A stretch of DNA of 30,629 bases from an uncultured Burkholderiaceae bacterium (GCA_938022295.1 CALIDR010000274.1:1-30629); one strand, 5' to 3'. Shown: positions 16,498-23,792, counted from the first letter of the stretch. Numbers and translations: made by a program. Notes: generated by a model not told the origin, from the sequence alone.

Positions 16498-17445
16498 TCA
16501 GGTGTAGACGTCGGTGAACGACGGCACCGCCTCGCCCGTGTGGTAGAAGATGCCGGTCCACAGCTTGTCCTCGCTCCACGTGGTCACGGGGCGGTCGCGC
16601 TGCGCGAGATAGCCCAGGCCGGCGAAGGTCTCGTTGCGGTTGCCGCTCGGGTCGAAGAAATAGATCGTCTCGCCGCGCGTGATGCCGTGGCGCGTCGGCG
16701 CGACGTCGATCTTGACCTTGTTCTTGGCCATCACGTCGGCGGCCTTCAGCACGTCGTGCCAGCTGTCGAGGAAGAACGAGATGTGGTGCAGCCCGGCGCG
16801 CGGACCGCCGACGAAGGCGATGTCGTGCGGCGTCGTCGTGCGCGCCAGCCAGCTCGCGGCCTGGATCGCGCCGCCGGGCCCGACGACGACCTGCTCGGTC
16901 AGGAAGAAGTCCAGCGCCTCGACCATGAACTTCGTGTTCTCGGCGACCTTGTTGACGCCGGTCTCCGGGTTGAGCTCGCACATCAGCAGGCAGTGGTCCA
17001 GCCAGTGCGCGCCGGCGCCGGTGATGTTGTCGGGCCAAGGGTCGGGGTTGGTCGTGCCGACCTCGGTGCCGACGTACTCCTTCATCGCGTACAGCCGCAT
17101 CTCGTGGCCGCTCGGCAGGTTGAACTGCAGCATGCGGCCGGTGGAGGGCAGCGTGCCCTCGGGCAGCATCGTCGTCTTCACGCCCCAGGCCTCGACCTTC
17201 TTCTGCAGGTCGTCGAGGTCGCTGTCCTTCTCGACCTTGAAGGCGACGTGGTTCATGCCCGCCTGGTCCGACGGCGTCAGGATCAGCGAGTACTTGTCCC
17301 ACTCGTCCCAGCACTTCATGTACACGTTGCCGTGCTTGTCTTCCATCGTCTTCTTCAGGCCCAGCACGCGCTCGTAGTGCCGCACGGCGGCGGCCATGTC
17401 CATCACGCGCAGGCTGGCGTGCCCGATGCGCATCACTCCACTCAT
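16498..17445 (-). CDS. dmpB: Catechol 2,3-dioxygenase (extradiol, meta-cleavage)
   Basis: Cleaves catechol to 2-hydroxymuconic semialdehyde using Fe(II). The 315 residues hold two glyoxalase/VOC modules. The iron ligands are visible in the C-terminal half: H151 in HWLDHCLLM, H221 in AGLHHISFF, and E272 in PSGNRNETFAGLGYL. The insertion after H151 (CELNPETGVNKVAENTKFM) makes it resemble the TbuE/AphB-type enzymes of Burkholderiales more than XylE of the TOL plasmid. The start at 17445 (MSGVMRIGHASLRV) is chosen because a GGAGACC box precedes it and the upstream extension is not family-like. It follows the ferredoxin gene after 37 nt. Confidence 0.96.
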   Translation of the reverse strand: MSGVMRIGHASLRVMDMAAAVRHYERVLGLKKTMEDKHGNVYMKCWDEWDKYSLILTPSDQAGMNHVAFKVEKDSDLDDLQKKVEAWGVKTTMLPEGTLPSTGRMLQFNLPSGHEMRLYAMKEYVGTEVGTTNPDPWPDNITGAGAHWLDHCLLMCELNPETGVNKVAENTKFMVEALDFFLTEQVVVGPGGAIQAASWLARTTTPHDIAFVGGPRAGLHHISFFLDSWHDVLKAADVMAKNKVKIDVAPTRHGITRGETIYFFDPSGNRNETFAGLGYLAQRDRPVTTWSEDKLWTGIFYHTGEAVPSFTDVYT

Positions 17446-17482
17446 GTCGGTCTCCTTCGTCACATCCCCGTGCGGGGTCCGT

Positions 17483-17842
17483 TCACTGCGTTGACACATG
17501 GTCCGCCGCGCGGGCGAACCCCTTCTGGAAAGGCTTCTCGAACCGGCCCGCGACCTCGAGCGTGACCGGCGTCAGCGGCGCGACGCGGCAGGCCAGCGTG
17601 CAGCCCTGCGCCTCCTCCTCGACGCTCACGTGCGCGCGGCTCACCGGGCCGAGGCGGGCGACCTCGCCCTGCACGATGCGCACCTTGCACACGCCGCACC
17701 CCCCGCCCACGCAGCCCACCGGGATGCCCTTGCGGCCCAGCCGCAGCATGCCCTGCAGCAGGCTCTCGCTGGTGGCGCAGGGGAAGCTCTCGCCGGTCTG
17801 GACGACGCGGACGGTGACCTTGGGACGGTTGTCGAAGAACAT
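17483..17842 (-). CDS. dmpQ: XylT/DmpQ-type [2Fe-2S] ferredoxin that reactivates catechol dioxygenase
   Basis: A plant-type ferredoxin of 119 residues. In the TOL and dmp systems this protein re-reduces oxidatively inactivated iron in the extradiol dioxygenase. The cluster motif is GCVGGGCGVCKV (Cys-x4-Cys-x2-Cys), with the fourth Cys in GCTLACRV. An ATG further upstream at 17905 lies inside the predicted -10 element, so the ATG at 17842 (MFFDNRPKVTV) is preferred; its Shine-Dalgarno is weak. It is the first gene of the Q-B-X-C operon, whose promoter is shared divergently with lysR. Confidence 0.93.
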   Translation of the reverse strand: MFFDNRPKVTVRVVQTGESFPCATSESLLQGMLRLGRKGIPVGCVGGGCGVCKVRIVQGEVARLGPVSRAHVSVEEEAQGCTLACRVAPLTPVTLEVAGRFEKPFQKGFARAADHVSTQ

Positions 17843-17900
17843 GGGCAGCGGTTCAGCCGTGCGCCGCGGAACGCATCGCCGCGCGCCCCGAGACCGAGTC

Positions 17901-17930
17901 AGCATAGGAGGCGGTCGCGATACTGTCCAA
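17901..17930 (-). promoter_or_regulatory. Promoter of the dmpQ-dmpB-glcG-like-dmpC operon
   Basis: On the minus strand, TTGGAC (17930-17925) is followed by an 18-nt spacer and TATGCT (17906-17901), giving a start near 17894 and a leader of about 52 nt. The -35 hexamer and the spacer length are the same as in the dmpD promoter 4.2 kb away, and both lie in the same shared 21-nt block. Confidence 0.6.
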
Positions 17931-17965
17931 TACCGTTTGTGGCGCCTGTGATACCGTGCGAGTAT
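17919..17965. promoter_or_regulatory. LysR-type operator pair shared by lysR and the dmpQ operon
   Basis: ATAC-CGTGCGA-GTAT (17951-17965) is an ATAC-N7-GTAT LysR box ending 26 nt before the lysR ATG. Exactly 31 bp away towards dmpQ is ATACTGTCCAATAC (17920-17933), covering the -35. The arrangement copies that upstream of dmpD. The regulator encoded at 17991 is the obvious candidate to bind, repressing itself and activating dmpQ. Confidence 0.68.
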
Positions 17966-17990
17966 TCACTCGGCAGCCACGACGCCCGCC

Positions 17991-18917
17991 ATGGACCTGC
18001 GCCAGATGCGCTACTTCCTCGCCGTCGCCGAGGAGCGCAACTTCGGCCGCGCGGCCGAGCGGCTGCACATGGCGCAGCCACCGCTGTCGCGCCAGATCCA
18101 GGCGCTCGAGAACGAACTCGGCACGCGGCTGTTCGTGCGCACGCCCAAGGGCGTCGAGCTGACGGAAGCGGGGCAAACGCTGCTCGCCGAAGTGCCCAAC
18201 CTGCTCGCACTCGCGCAGCGCGCGGCCGAGCGCACGAAGCTCGCCGGCCAGGGGCTCGTCGGGCGGCTCGACGTGGGCCTGTTCGGCTCCGGCGTGCTCG
18301 ACGTGATCCCGCGCATCCTGGCGCGCTTCCACGCCGCGCGGCCGCAGGTGCGCATCGTGCTGCACAACATGACGAAGGCCGAGCAGCTGCAGGCGCTGCG
18401 CGAGCGGCGCATCACGGTCGGCTTCAACCGCCTGGTGCCCGAGGAGGCGGGCATCGACGTGCGCGTCGTGCTGCGCGAGCCGCTCGTCGTCGCCCTGCCC
18501 GCCGGCCATCCGCTGGCGGCCAAGACGGCGCTGCGCCTGGCCGACCTCGACGCCCAGCCGATGATCACCTACCCCAACGTGCCGATGCACGGCCTCGCGC
18601 AGGAGGTCGCGGCGGCGTTCAAGGCCGAGGGCGTCAGGCTCGTCGTCGAGCAGGAAGTCGAGGACGTGCTGACCGCGGTGGCGCTGGTGGCCAGCGGCTT
18701 CGGGCTGGCGGTGACGACGCAGTCGGCGACCAACCTGCGGCTGCCGGGCGTCGCGTTCCGCCCGCTGTCGAGCCGGCGCCTGCGCGATCTCGAGCTCGCC
18801 TGCCTGTGGCGGCGCGGCGATCCGTCGCCGATCCTGGCGGCGTTCCTCGAGGTGCTGGACGGCTTCGTGGCGCACGACGCGGCGGGTTCAGATGCGGCGG
18901 AACAGCGGGCTGCGTGA
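17991..18917 (+). CDS. LysR-family activator of the meta-cleavage operons (CatR/BenM-like, AphT-type position)
   Basis: A 308-residue LysR regulator. The N-terminal HTH reads MDLRQMRYFLAVAEERNFG, then AAERLHMAQPPLSRQIQALE, characteristic of the CatR/BenM/ClcR aromatic-pathway subgroup; the co-inducer domain is at about 90-300. It faces away from dmpQ and carries at its 5' side the ATAC-N7-GTAT box typical of that subgroup. It occupies a role like AphT of Comamonas phenol clusters. It sits between dmpP and dmpQ on the opposite strand, splitting the classical operon. Its last 30 nt overlap the 3' end of dmpP in a tail-to-tail arrangement. A ring-cleavage intermediate or muconate-like acid is a plausible co-inducer, but this is inference. 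Confidence 0.92.
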   Translation: MDLRQMRYFLAVAEERNFGRAAERLHMAQPPLSRQIQALENELGTRLFVRTPKGVELTEAGQTLLAEVPNLLALAQRAAERTKLAGQGLVGRLDVGLFGSGVLDVIPRILARFHAARPQVRIVLHNMTKAEQLQALRERRITVGFNRLVPEEAGIDVRVVLREPLVVALPAGHPLAAKTALRLADLDAQPMITYPNVPMHGLAQEVAAAFKAEGVRLVVEQEVEDVLTAVALVASGFGLAVTTQSATNLRLPGVAFRPLSSRRLRDLELACLWRRGDPSPILAAFLEVLDGFVAHDAAGSDAAEQRAA

Positions 18918-19952
18918 GCCCGCGGCGTCGGCGGCGCTGAGGAACTTCTCGGTGTAGATGTCGCGCTCGAACAGGCGCCCCTGCATCAGCGCGCCGATGC
19001 AGGCCTCGACCATCGGCGGCGGCCCGCACAGGTACGCCTTGTGGCCGGCGAAACCGCCGTCGAACGCCGCCCTCGCCGCCTCGTGCACGAAGCCGCGGGC
19101 GCCCGCCCAGTCGCTGTCCGCGCGCTCGTCGGACAGCGCCGGCACGTAGCGGAAGTTCGGGTGCCGCCCGGCCAGCGCGCGGAACTCGTCGTCGTAGTAG
19201 AGCTCGGCGCGCGTGCGCTGGCCGTAGACGAGCGTGATCGGCTCGGCGCAGCCGCCGTCGAGCAGGTCGAGGATCATCGAGCGCGGGCTCGACAGCCCGG
19301 AGCCGCCGGCCATGAACACCATCGGCAGACGCGCCGACTTGCGCACGAAGAAGCGGCCGTAGGGGCCGGACACGCGCAGCGCGGTGCCCGCCTGCAGCTG
19401 CTCGTGCAGCCAGGTGGTGGCCGCGCCGCCGGGCACGATGCGCACGTTGAGCTCGATCGTGCCGCTGCGCTCGACGTCGGCCGGCGCATTGGCGATCGAG
19501 AACGCCCGCCCGGCGTCGAGCCCTGGCACGTGGACCTGCACGTACTGCCCGGCCTGGAAGTGGATCGGCTCGTCGAGCGCGAGCCAGATGCCGCGGATCG
19601 TCGGCGTCAGCATCTCGGCGCGCACGACGCGCGCCGCGAAGTCGCGCACGGGGATCACCTCGGCGTCGGGCTCCTCTTCGATGTCGGCCTCGATCGTGGC
19701 GTCGCACTGCAGCGTCGCGCAGCAGGCCAGCGTCTTGCCCTCGTCGCGCTCGACGTCCATCAGCGCGAACGGGTTGGCCGCGCCGTGGTCGACCTCGCCG
19801 TCGAGGACCTGCACCTTGCAGGTGCCGCACAGGCCGTGGCCGCAGGCGTGGGGGATGTAGATGCCCTGGCGCAGCGCGGCGTCGAGCAGCGTCTGCCCCT
19901 CGGCGACCTCGATCGTCGCGCCCAGCGGCTCGATCGTCAGGGAATGGCTCAT
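18888..19952 (-). CDS. dmpP: Phenol hydroxylase FAD/[2Fe-2S] reductase component (P5)
   Basis: Passes electrons from NADH through FAD and a [2Fe-2S] centre to the diiron hydroxylase. It has 354 residues. The N-terminal plant-type ferredoxin domain carries C37, C42 and C45 in ACGHGLCGTCKV, with C77 in LACC. The FAD domain carries GRAFSIAN and the NAD domain GGSGLSSPRSM and LCGPPPMVEACI. It is the last gene of the K-L-M-N-O-P operon, 53 nt after dmpO. The stop codon lies inside the convergent lysR gene (30-nt overlap). Confidence 0.96.
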   Translation of the reverse strand: MSHSLTIEPLGATIEVAEGQTLLDAALRQGIYIPHACGHGLCGTCKVQVLDGEVDHGAANPFALMDVERDEGKTLACCATLQCDATIEADIEEEPDAEVIPVRDFAARVVRAEMLTPTIRGIWLALDEPIHFQAGQYVQVHVPGLDAGRAFSIANAPADVERSGTIELNVRIVPGGAATTWLHEQLQAGTALRVSGPYGRFFVRKSARLPMVFMAGGSGLSSPRSMILDLLDGGCAEPITLVYGQRTRAELYYDDEFRALAGRHPNFRYVPALSDERADSDWAGARGFVHEAARAAFDGGFAGHKAYLCGPPPMVEACIGALMQGRLFERDIYTEKFLSAADAAGSRSPLFRRI

Positions 19953-20005
19953 GCCCGGTGGTGCCGCCGCGGCGCCAGGGCGTCGCGGCGGCACGTGCCT
20001 CTGGT

Positions 20006-20362
20006 TCAGCTGTACGAGCCCTGGATGCCGGTCAGCCCCGGGGTGCGGAAGCGGATCACGTCCTTGTGCTGCAGGCCGTTGTCGGCCAGCGACTTCGCCG
20101 GATCGGGCTTCCACGGCCGGCCCGACTTGAACCACTCGACACGGTCCCAGTCGATCTTCGCGAAGTCCGGGTGGTAGCTGTAGATGCCCGGCAGCACCTG
20201 CGTGGCCAGCGCGCCGAACGGCATGTCCGGCGGCAGCGGCAGGCAGTACGGCGAGCAGAACAGCAGGTGGTCTTCCCAGCCGATGTACAGCAGCGGCGCG
20301 GGGAAGTTCTCGCGCACGTCCTTCGGGGGGAAGTCGTACTCCTTGACGGCGGCCACGCTCAT
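20006..20362 (-). CDS. dmpO: Phenol hydroxylase gamma subunit (P4)
   Basis: The 118-residue small subunit of the alpha2-beta2-gamma2 phenol hydroxylase core. The sequence KEYDFPPKDVRENFPAPLLYIGWEDHLLFCSPYCLPLPPDMPFG is the hallmark of the phenol hydroxylase P4 / toluene monooxygenase gamma family. The ATG overlaps the dmpN stop by 4 nt, so the subunits are translationally coupled. The length is as expected. Confidence 0.94.
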   Translation of the reverse strand: MSVAAVKEYDFPPKDVRENFPAPLLYIGWEDHLLFCSPYCLPLPPDMPFGALATQVLPGIYSYHPDFAKIDWDRVEWFKSGRPWKPDPAKSLADNGLQHKDVIRFRTPGLTGIQGSYS

Positions 20363-21930
20363 GCCTGCTCTCCTTGCGGCGCGTTCGACGATGCCTCGCC
20401 GCGCCAGGCGGCGAAGTTTTTCTGGTCCTCGGAGCCCTCGAAGTCGAAGTTGTCGCGGCCCACGTTCAGCCCGTAGTACTCGAGCACCGCCAGCAGCGGG
20501 TCGAAGCCTTCCTTCGTCGGGTCGGTGCCGGGGTTGAAGCAGTGGCCCTGGTAGATCTGGTGCACCGGCAGCCAGCTCTGCACGTACTTCTCGGGCTCGT
20601 GGTCGAAGATGCCCTTGCAGTGGTCGCTGCAGAAGTGGTACTTGTTGCCGCGCCAGTCGCTCTCGCGGTAGCAGATCTTGGTCGGGTCGCCCGGCTCGGT
20701 GAAGAACATCGGGATCTGGCAGGTGTTGCACAGCATCGGCAGCGTCTTGCTGTAGTAGCGGTTGCCGGCGGCATGCTGCTCGCGGTAGTACTCGATGCGC
20801 GGGCGGTGGTACTTGTCGAAGCTGTCGGGGTACTTGGCCGAGAGCCAGGCCAGCTCGTCCTCGGTGGGCGTCCAGGTGTGGAAGGGCGCGGCGGCGTTGA
20901 AGTTGTAGAACACGTTCCACGCCTGGTGGCTGATGTGGTCCTTGCCTTCGCAGGCGTCTTTCCAGCCCAGCGGCTCGCGGATGCCGTAGCGGGCGAGGTC
21001 CTTGAACAGCGCGCCGCCGTTGCTCTCGGCGTACATCTCCCACGCCTCCTTCCAGCTCATCACGCGCTTCGGGAGCATGTAGTCCTGCATCATCGCCACC
21101 AGCGTCAGCAGCCGGTAGCCGCGCCAGAACCACTTGTCGATCCAGCGCTGCACGATGGGCACGTTGGCCGGGTCCTGCTCGAGCATGAACTTGATGCACT
21201 CGATGCCGAGCGTCATGTGCCGGCTCTCGTCGCTCTGGGCGCTGAAGCCGAACGTCACCGTGCTCATGTCGCCGTTGTGCGCCGCGCCGCTCATGAACGG
21301 CACGAACAGCAGGTTCGTCAGCACGTACTCGAACGAGAAGCTGACCGAGGTCAGGAACTCGAACGGCCCGGCCGAGACGGCGTCCTCGAAGAACGACTTC
21401 GGCACCGACAGGTACCACACGCGGTCGAACCAGTGGTTGGACCGGTGCATGCCGTTGAAGTACTTGTTGTAGTGGCTGATCGCGTGCGTCTCGGTCTGGT
21501 AGTGGCGCAACTCGTCGATGCTCTGCATCTGGCAGGCCACGCGCGCGCCCTCGCCGCGGAACGCGCGGCCGGTGTGCGCGAAGCCGCGGTGCGCGTAGTA
21601 CTCGAGCGGCGTCACGCCCTGGATGAACAGCTTCAGTGCGTTGACGTAGCGCGCGTCGGAGACGCCGAGCTGGCCGTTGTTCTGCGCGAAGGCGTCGATC
21701 ACGGCGTAGAGCTTGCGCTCCTTCTCGCCTTGGTACTTCCAGTAGGCGTCCATCGTGAGGCGGAACGGGTCCTCCCACCTGTCCCAGTCGTGGATCTTGA
21801 TGCCCTCGTAGCGGTCGTACGGGAACACCTTGTCCATCGGCTGGTACGTCGTCTCCCAGCCCAGGCCGCGCGTCATCGCGGCGTAGCGCTCCTTCAGGCC
21901 GAGCTTCTTCTTCAGTACGCGGGTGTCCAT
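20359..21930 (-). CDS. dmpN: Phenol hydroxylase alpha (large, diiron) subunit (P3)
   Basis: The catalytic oxygenase subunit, which hydroxylates phenol to catechol. The 523 residues match the family (about 515). The diiron carboxylate ligands are all visible: E110 in TPLEYYAHR, E140 and H143 in IDELRHY, E201 in FSFEYVLTN, and E235 and H238 in SDESRHM. The C-terminal part has a Cys-containing YHS-like stretch (NTCQIPMFF...CSDHCKGIFDHEPEKY). It is central in the hydroxylase operon, 21 nt after dmpM. Substrate range within phenols cannot be read from sequence alone. Confidence 0.98.
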   Translation of the reverse strand: MDTRVLKKKLGLKERYAAMTRGLGWETTYQPMDKVFPYDRYEGIKIHDWDRWEDPFRLTMDAYWKYQGEKERKLYAVIDAFAQNNGQLGVSDARYVNALKLFIQGVTPLEYYAHRGFAHTGRAFRGEGARVACQMQSIDELRHYQTETHAISHYNKYFNGMHRSNHWFDRVWYLSVPKSFFEDAVSAGPFEFLTSVSFSFEYVLTNLLFVPFMSGAAHNGDMSTVTFGFSAQSDESRHMTLGIECIKFMLEQDPANVPIVQRWIDKWFWRGYRLLTLVAMMQDYMLPKRVMSWKEAWEMYAESNGGALFKDLARYGIREPLGWKDACEGKDHISHQAWNVFYNFNAAAPFHTWTPTEDELAWLSAKYPDSFDKYHRPRIEYYREQHAAGNRYYSKTLPMLCNTCQIPMFFTEPGDPTKICYRESDWRGNKYHFCSDHCKGIFDHEPEKYVQSWLPVHQIYQGHCFNPGTDPTKEGFDPLLAVLEYYGLNVGRDNFDFEGSEDQKNFAAWRGEASSNAPQGEQA

Positions 21931-21951
21931 GAGTGCGTCTCCTGGGTTGCC

Positions 21952-22221
21952 TCAGTGCTTCCAGCTCAGCGTGAACTGGTCGTCGTCCTCGTCGATGTGG
22001 CCCGACAGCGTCACCAGGTTGACGTGGATCTGCTGCAGGTCGAAGGGCCGCCCGGTCTGGGCCTCGATCGTCTCGCGCTTGATCGTCAGCGAGTCGGGGG
22101 CGTCGATCTTCACCAGCCCGGGCGAGTGCACGGCCTGGGCCTTCGGGTTGTCCGCCAGGATCGCCTCGACGATCGGGTACGACTCCTCGTTGGACTGGAA
22201 CGCGATGAATACGTTGGACAT
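21952..22221 (-). CDS. dmpM: Phenol hydroxylase coupling/effector protein (P2)
   Basis: The 89-residue cofactor-less regulatory component (MmoB/DmpM family) that binds the hydroxylase and promotes oxygen activation. MSNVFIAFQSNEESYPIVEAIL and RPFDLQQIHVNLVTLSGHIDEDDDQFTLSW are typical of the family. The length matches P2 of Pseudomonas CF600 (90). It lies between dmpL (23 nt) and dmpN (21 nt). Confidence 0.95.
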   Translation of the reverse strand: MSNVFIAFQSNEESYPIVEAILADNPKAQAVHSPGLVKIDAPDSLTIKRETIEAQTGRPFDLQQIHVNLVTLSGHIDEDDDQFTLSWKH

Positions 22222-22244
22222 GTCGTCTCCTGCGGTGTCCGGGG

Positions 22245-23237
22245 TCAGGCCAGGCCGGCCTTCTTGATGCGCGCGTCGAGCGTCGCGCGGGCGTCGGCGA
22301 GCGCCGCGTCGCCGGCCGCGCCGAGCGCGAGCTCGGCCACCGGCGCGAGCGCGGCCTGCGCGCGGTCGGCCCAGGCCCTGGCCCAGCCGGCGATCAGCGT
22401 GCGGTTGGCCTCCGACTCGGCGGCGGCCGTCTTGACGACCGCGTCGACCCACTTCGCGCTTTCCTCGTGCCACTCGGGCATGAAGGCGGTCAGCATCGCC
22501 ACCGCGGTGCCGCCCTGCAGCGCGAGGTGGTCGTCGACGAACGCGCCGTAGATCAGCGGGTAGAGCTGCCCGTCGAGCGCCAGGTTCTGGGCGACGAAGA
22601 GCTCGAACGGGTCCTGGACGACCAGCGTGTCCTCGACGAAGCGGCGCAGCACCTGCCAGCGCGGCTCGTTCAGCCAGGCGCTGCGGCCGGCTTCGAGCAC
22701 CGCCGGTTCGTCCAGCGTCAGGCCCAGCCGCGTCAGGTACTGCGCAGCACCGAGGTGGTCCATCGCGTGGAACATCGCCGGCGCGGTGAACGCGGTGCCG
22801 TAGCCGTAGGCCGCGATCGAGCAGTTGTTCATGTTGCCGCCCCAGGCCACGTGGCGCAGCGGCATCAGCACGTCGCACGCTTTGGCGCGCACCGCGTCGG
22901 GCATCTTGGCCACCAGCGCGCGCTGCTCGACGAACTGGTAGTTGGCCTCCATCGCGTCCTGCTGGCGCGCGCGCGTCATCGTCCAGCTCGCGTAGTAGAA
23001 CTGGCGCGGGTCGCGCAGCACGTACCAGTCGGCGAGCTTCACCGCCGTGCGCGCGGTGTCGAACAGCTCGTGGTCGGGGTCCCAGGTCGGCCGGTAGTGG
23101 AAGTTGGTCGACGGCTGCGCGCCGAGCGTGGCCTCCTGGTAGCGGCTGGCGTGCTTGTCGCCGCCGATGTAGCGCGCGACGTGCTCGTAGGTGTGGCGCA
23201 GCGGCTGGATCTCGCGCGCCTTCAGGTCGATCGTCAT
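22245..23237 (-). CDS. dmpL: Phenol hydroxylase beta subunit (P1)
   Basis: The structural beta subunit of the hydroxylase core: a ferritin-like helical protein related to the alpha subunit but lacking diiron ligands. The 330 residues are the expected size. Family blocks are REIQPLRHTYEHVARYIGGDK, ASRYQEATLGAQP, WDPDHELFD, DPRQFYYASWT and VAWGGNMNNCSIAAYGYGTA. The ATG overlaps the dmpK stop (ATGA), indicating coupled translation. A longer open frame upstream is a shadow of dmpK and is discarded. Confidence 0.96.
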   Translation of the reverse strand: MTIDLKAREIQPLRHTYEHVARYIGGDKHASRYQEATLGAQPSTNFHYRPTWDPDHELFDTARTAVKLADWYVLRDPRQFYYASWTMTRARQQDAMEANYQFVEQRALVAKMPDAVRAKACDVLMPLRHVAWGGNMNNCSIAAYGYGTAFTAPAMFHAMDHLGAAQYLTRLGLTLDEPAVLEAGRSAWLNEPRWQVLRRFVEDTLVVQDPFELFVAQNLALDGQLYPLIYGAFVDDHLALQGGTAVAMLTAFMPEWHEESAKWVDAVVKTAAAESEANRTLIAGWARAWADRAQAALAPVAELALGAAGDAALADARATLDARIKKAGLA

Positions 23238-23521
23238 TCGTCGGTCTCCTCTCCTTGGTCGACAGGGGTGGGGTCCTCGGCCCGGGGCTCGAGCCGGATG
23301 ACCTGGTTGCGGGTGCAGAACTCGTCGAACGCTGCGCGCGGCAGCATCAGCTCGACCGAGAGCTCGGGCCAGCCGATCGCAAAGTCGAACGCGACCAGGC
23401 CGTCGGCACGCACTTCGGTCACGCGCACGTAGCGCAGCGACGTGTCGCACACCAGCGGCTCGGGCGCCGGCGCACCGGGGGAGGGTGCCGCGGGCAGGCG
23501 GGAAGCGTCGGGCCGATCCAT
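23234..23521 (-). CDS. dmpK: Phenol hydroxylase assembly protein (P0)
   Basis: A 95-residue DmpK/PhhK-family protein that aids assembly of active phenol hydroxylase in vivo. The conserved core is LRYVRVTEVRADGLVAFDFAIGWPELSVELMLPRAAFDEFC; the N-terminal 25 residues are Pro/Ala-rich and the C-terminal tail is acidic. The ATG at 23521 gives a length close to P0 (92) but has no Shine-Dalgarno. The predicted sigma54 start site falls at about 23522, so the message would be leaderless. A GTG at 23452 would give a 72-residue protein and a normal leader. It is the first gene of the hydroxylase operon. Confidence 0.85.
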   Translation of the reverse strand: MDRPDASRLPAAPSPGAPAPEPLVCDTSLRYVRVTEVRADGLVAFDFAIGWPELSVELMLPRAAFDEFCTRNQVIRLEPRAEDPTPVDQGEETDE

Positions 23522-23533
23522 GGCCGCGGCGTC

Positions 23534-23548
23534 GCATCAGGCGTGCCA
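23534..23548 (-). promoter_or_regulatory. Sigma54 (-24/-12) promoter of the phenol hydroxylase operon
   Basis: TGGCACGCCTGATGC on the minus strand has the invariant GG and GC separated by 10 nt, and matches TGGCACG-N4-TTGC at all but one of the conserved positions. With GC at about -12, transcription starts near 23522, one nucleotide before the annotated dmpK ATG. The sigma54 activator gene lies divergently upstream, which supports the call. Confidence 0.82.
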
Positions 23549-23673
23549 GTTGGGACGCGTCTCCCGACGAATCTCGATAATTCAAGGGAAAACCACTACG
23601 CGCCATTCGTTCGAGCGACTGTTCGTCCGCCCTCGGGCCCCCGATGTCCGACCGATTCAGGCGGTCTATTGCG

Positions 23674-23701
23674 GCGCATCATGACGAATTCCGCGATGCG
23701 C
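23674..23701. promoter_or_regulatory. Interrupted inverted repeat in the dmpR-dmpK intergenic region
   Basis: GCGCATC (23674-23680) and GATGCGC (23695-23701) are perfect 7-bp arms separated by 14 nt. The centre lies 33 bp from that of the adjacent activator-site palindrome. It might be a second activator site, a GntR operator or chance. I cannot tell which from the sequence. Confidence 0.3.
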
Positions 23702-23712
23702 GGCTGCGACGA

Positions 23713-23728
23713 TTCACCATTTGGTGAA
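23713..23728. promoter_or_regulatory. Candidate upstream activating sequence for the DmpR-like regulator
   Basis: TTCACC-ATTT-GGTGAA is a perfect 6-4-6 palindrome. It has the same 6-4-6 geometry and TT...AA ends as the DmpR/XylR site TTGATC-AATT-GATCAA, but different inner bases. Its centre is about 198 bp upstream of the predicted dmpK start, which suits an enhancer-type site. The remaining intergenic DNA (about 23549-23673) is relatively AT-rich around TCGATAATTCAAGGGAAAA and may hold a bend or IHF-like site, but I cannot assign one. Confidence 0.5.
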
Positions 23729-23792
23729 GTGCGCTGTCGGGCAGGCCTTCGGTCCGATGGACGCAGGGTCTAAAGTTATCGATAATCCGCCG

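Noticed and set aside
17843..17905. A longer DmpQ start at the ATG at 17905.
   Set aside because: This ATG is inside the predicted -10 hexamer, and the extra residues are not ferredoxin-like.
20374..22551. A 725-codon plus-strand open frame opposite the phenol hydroxylase genes.
   Set aside because: It has a low-complexity Val/Leu/Arg/His composition and lies entirely antisense to dmpO, dmpN, dmpM and dmpL, which have clear family motifs.
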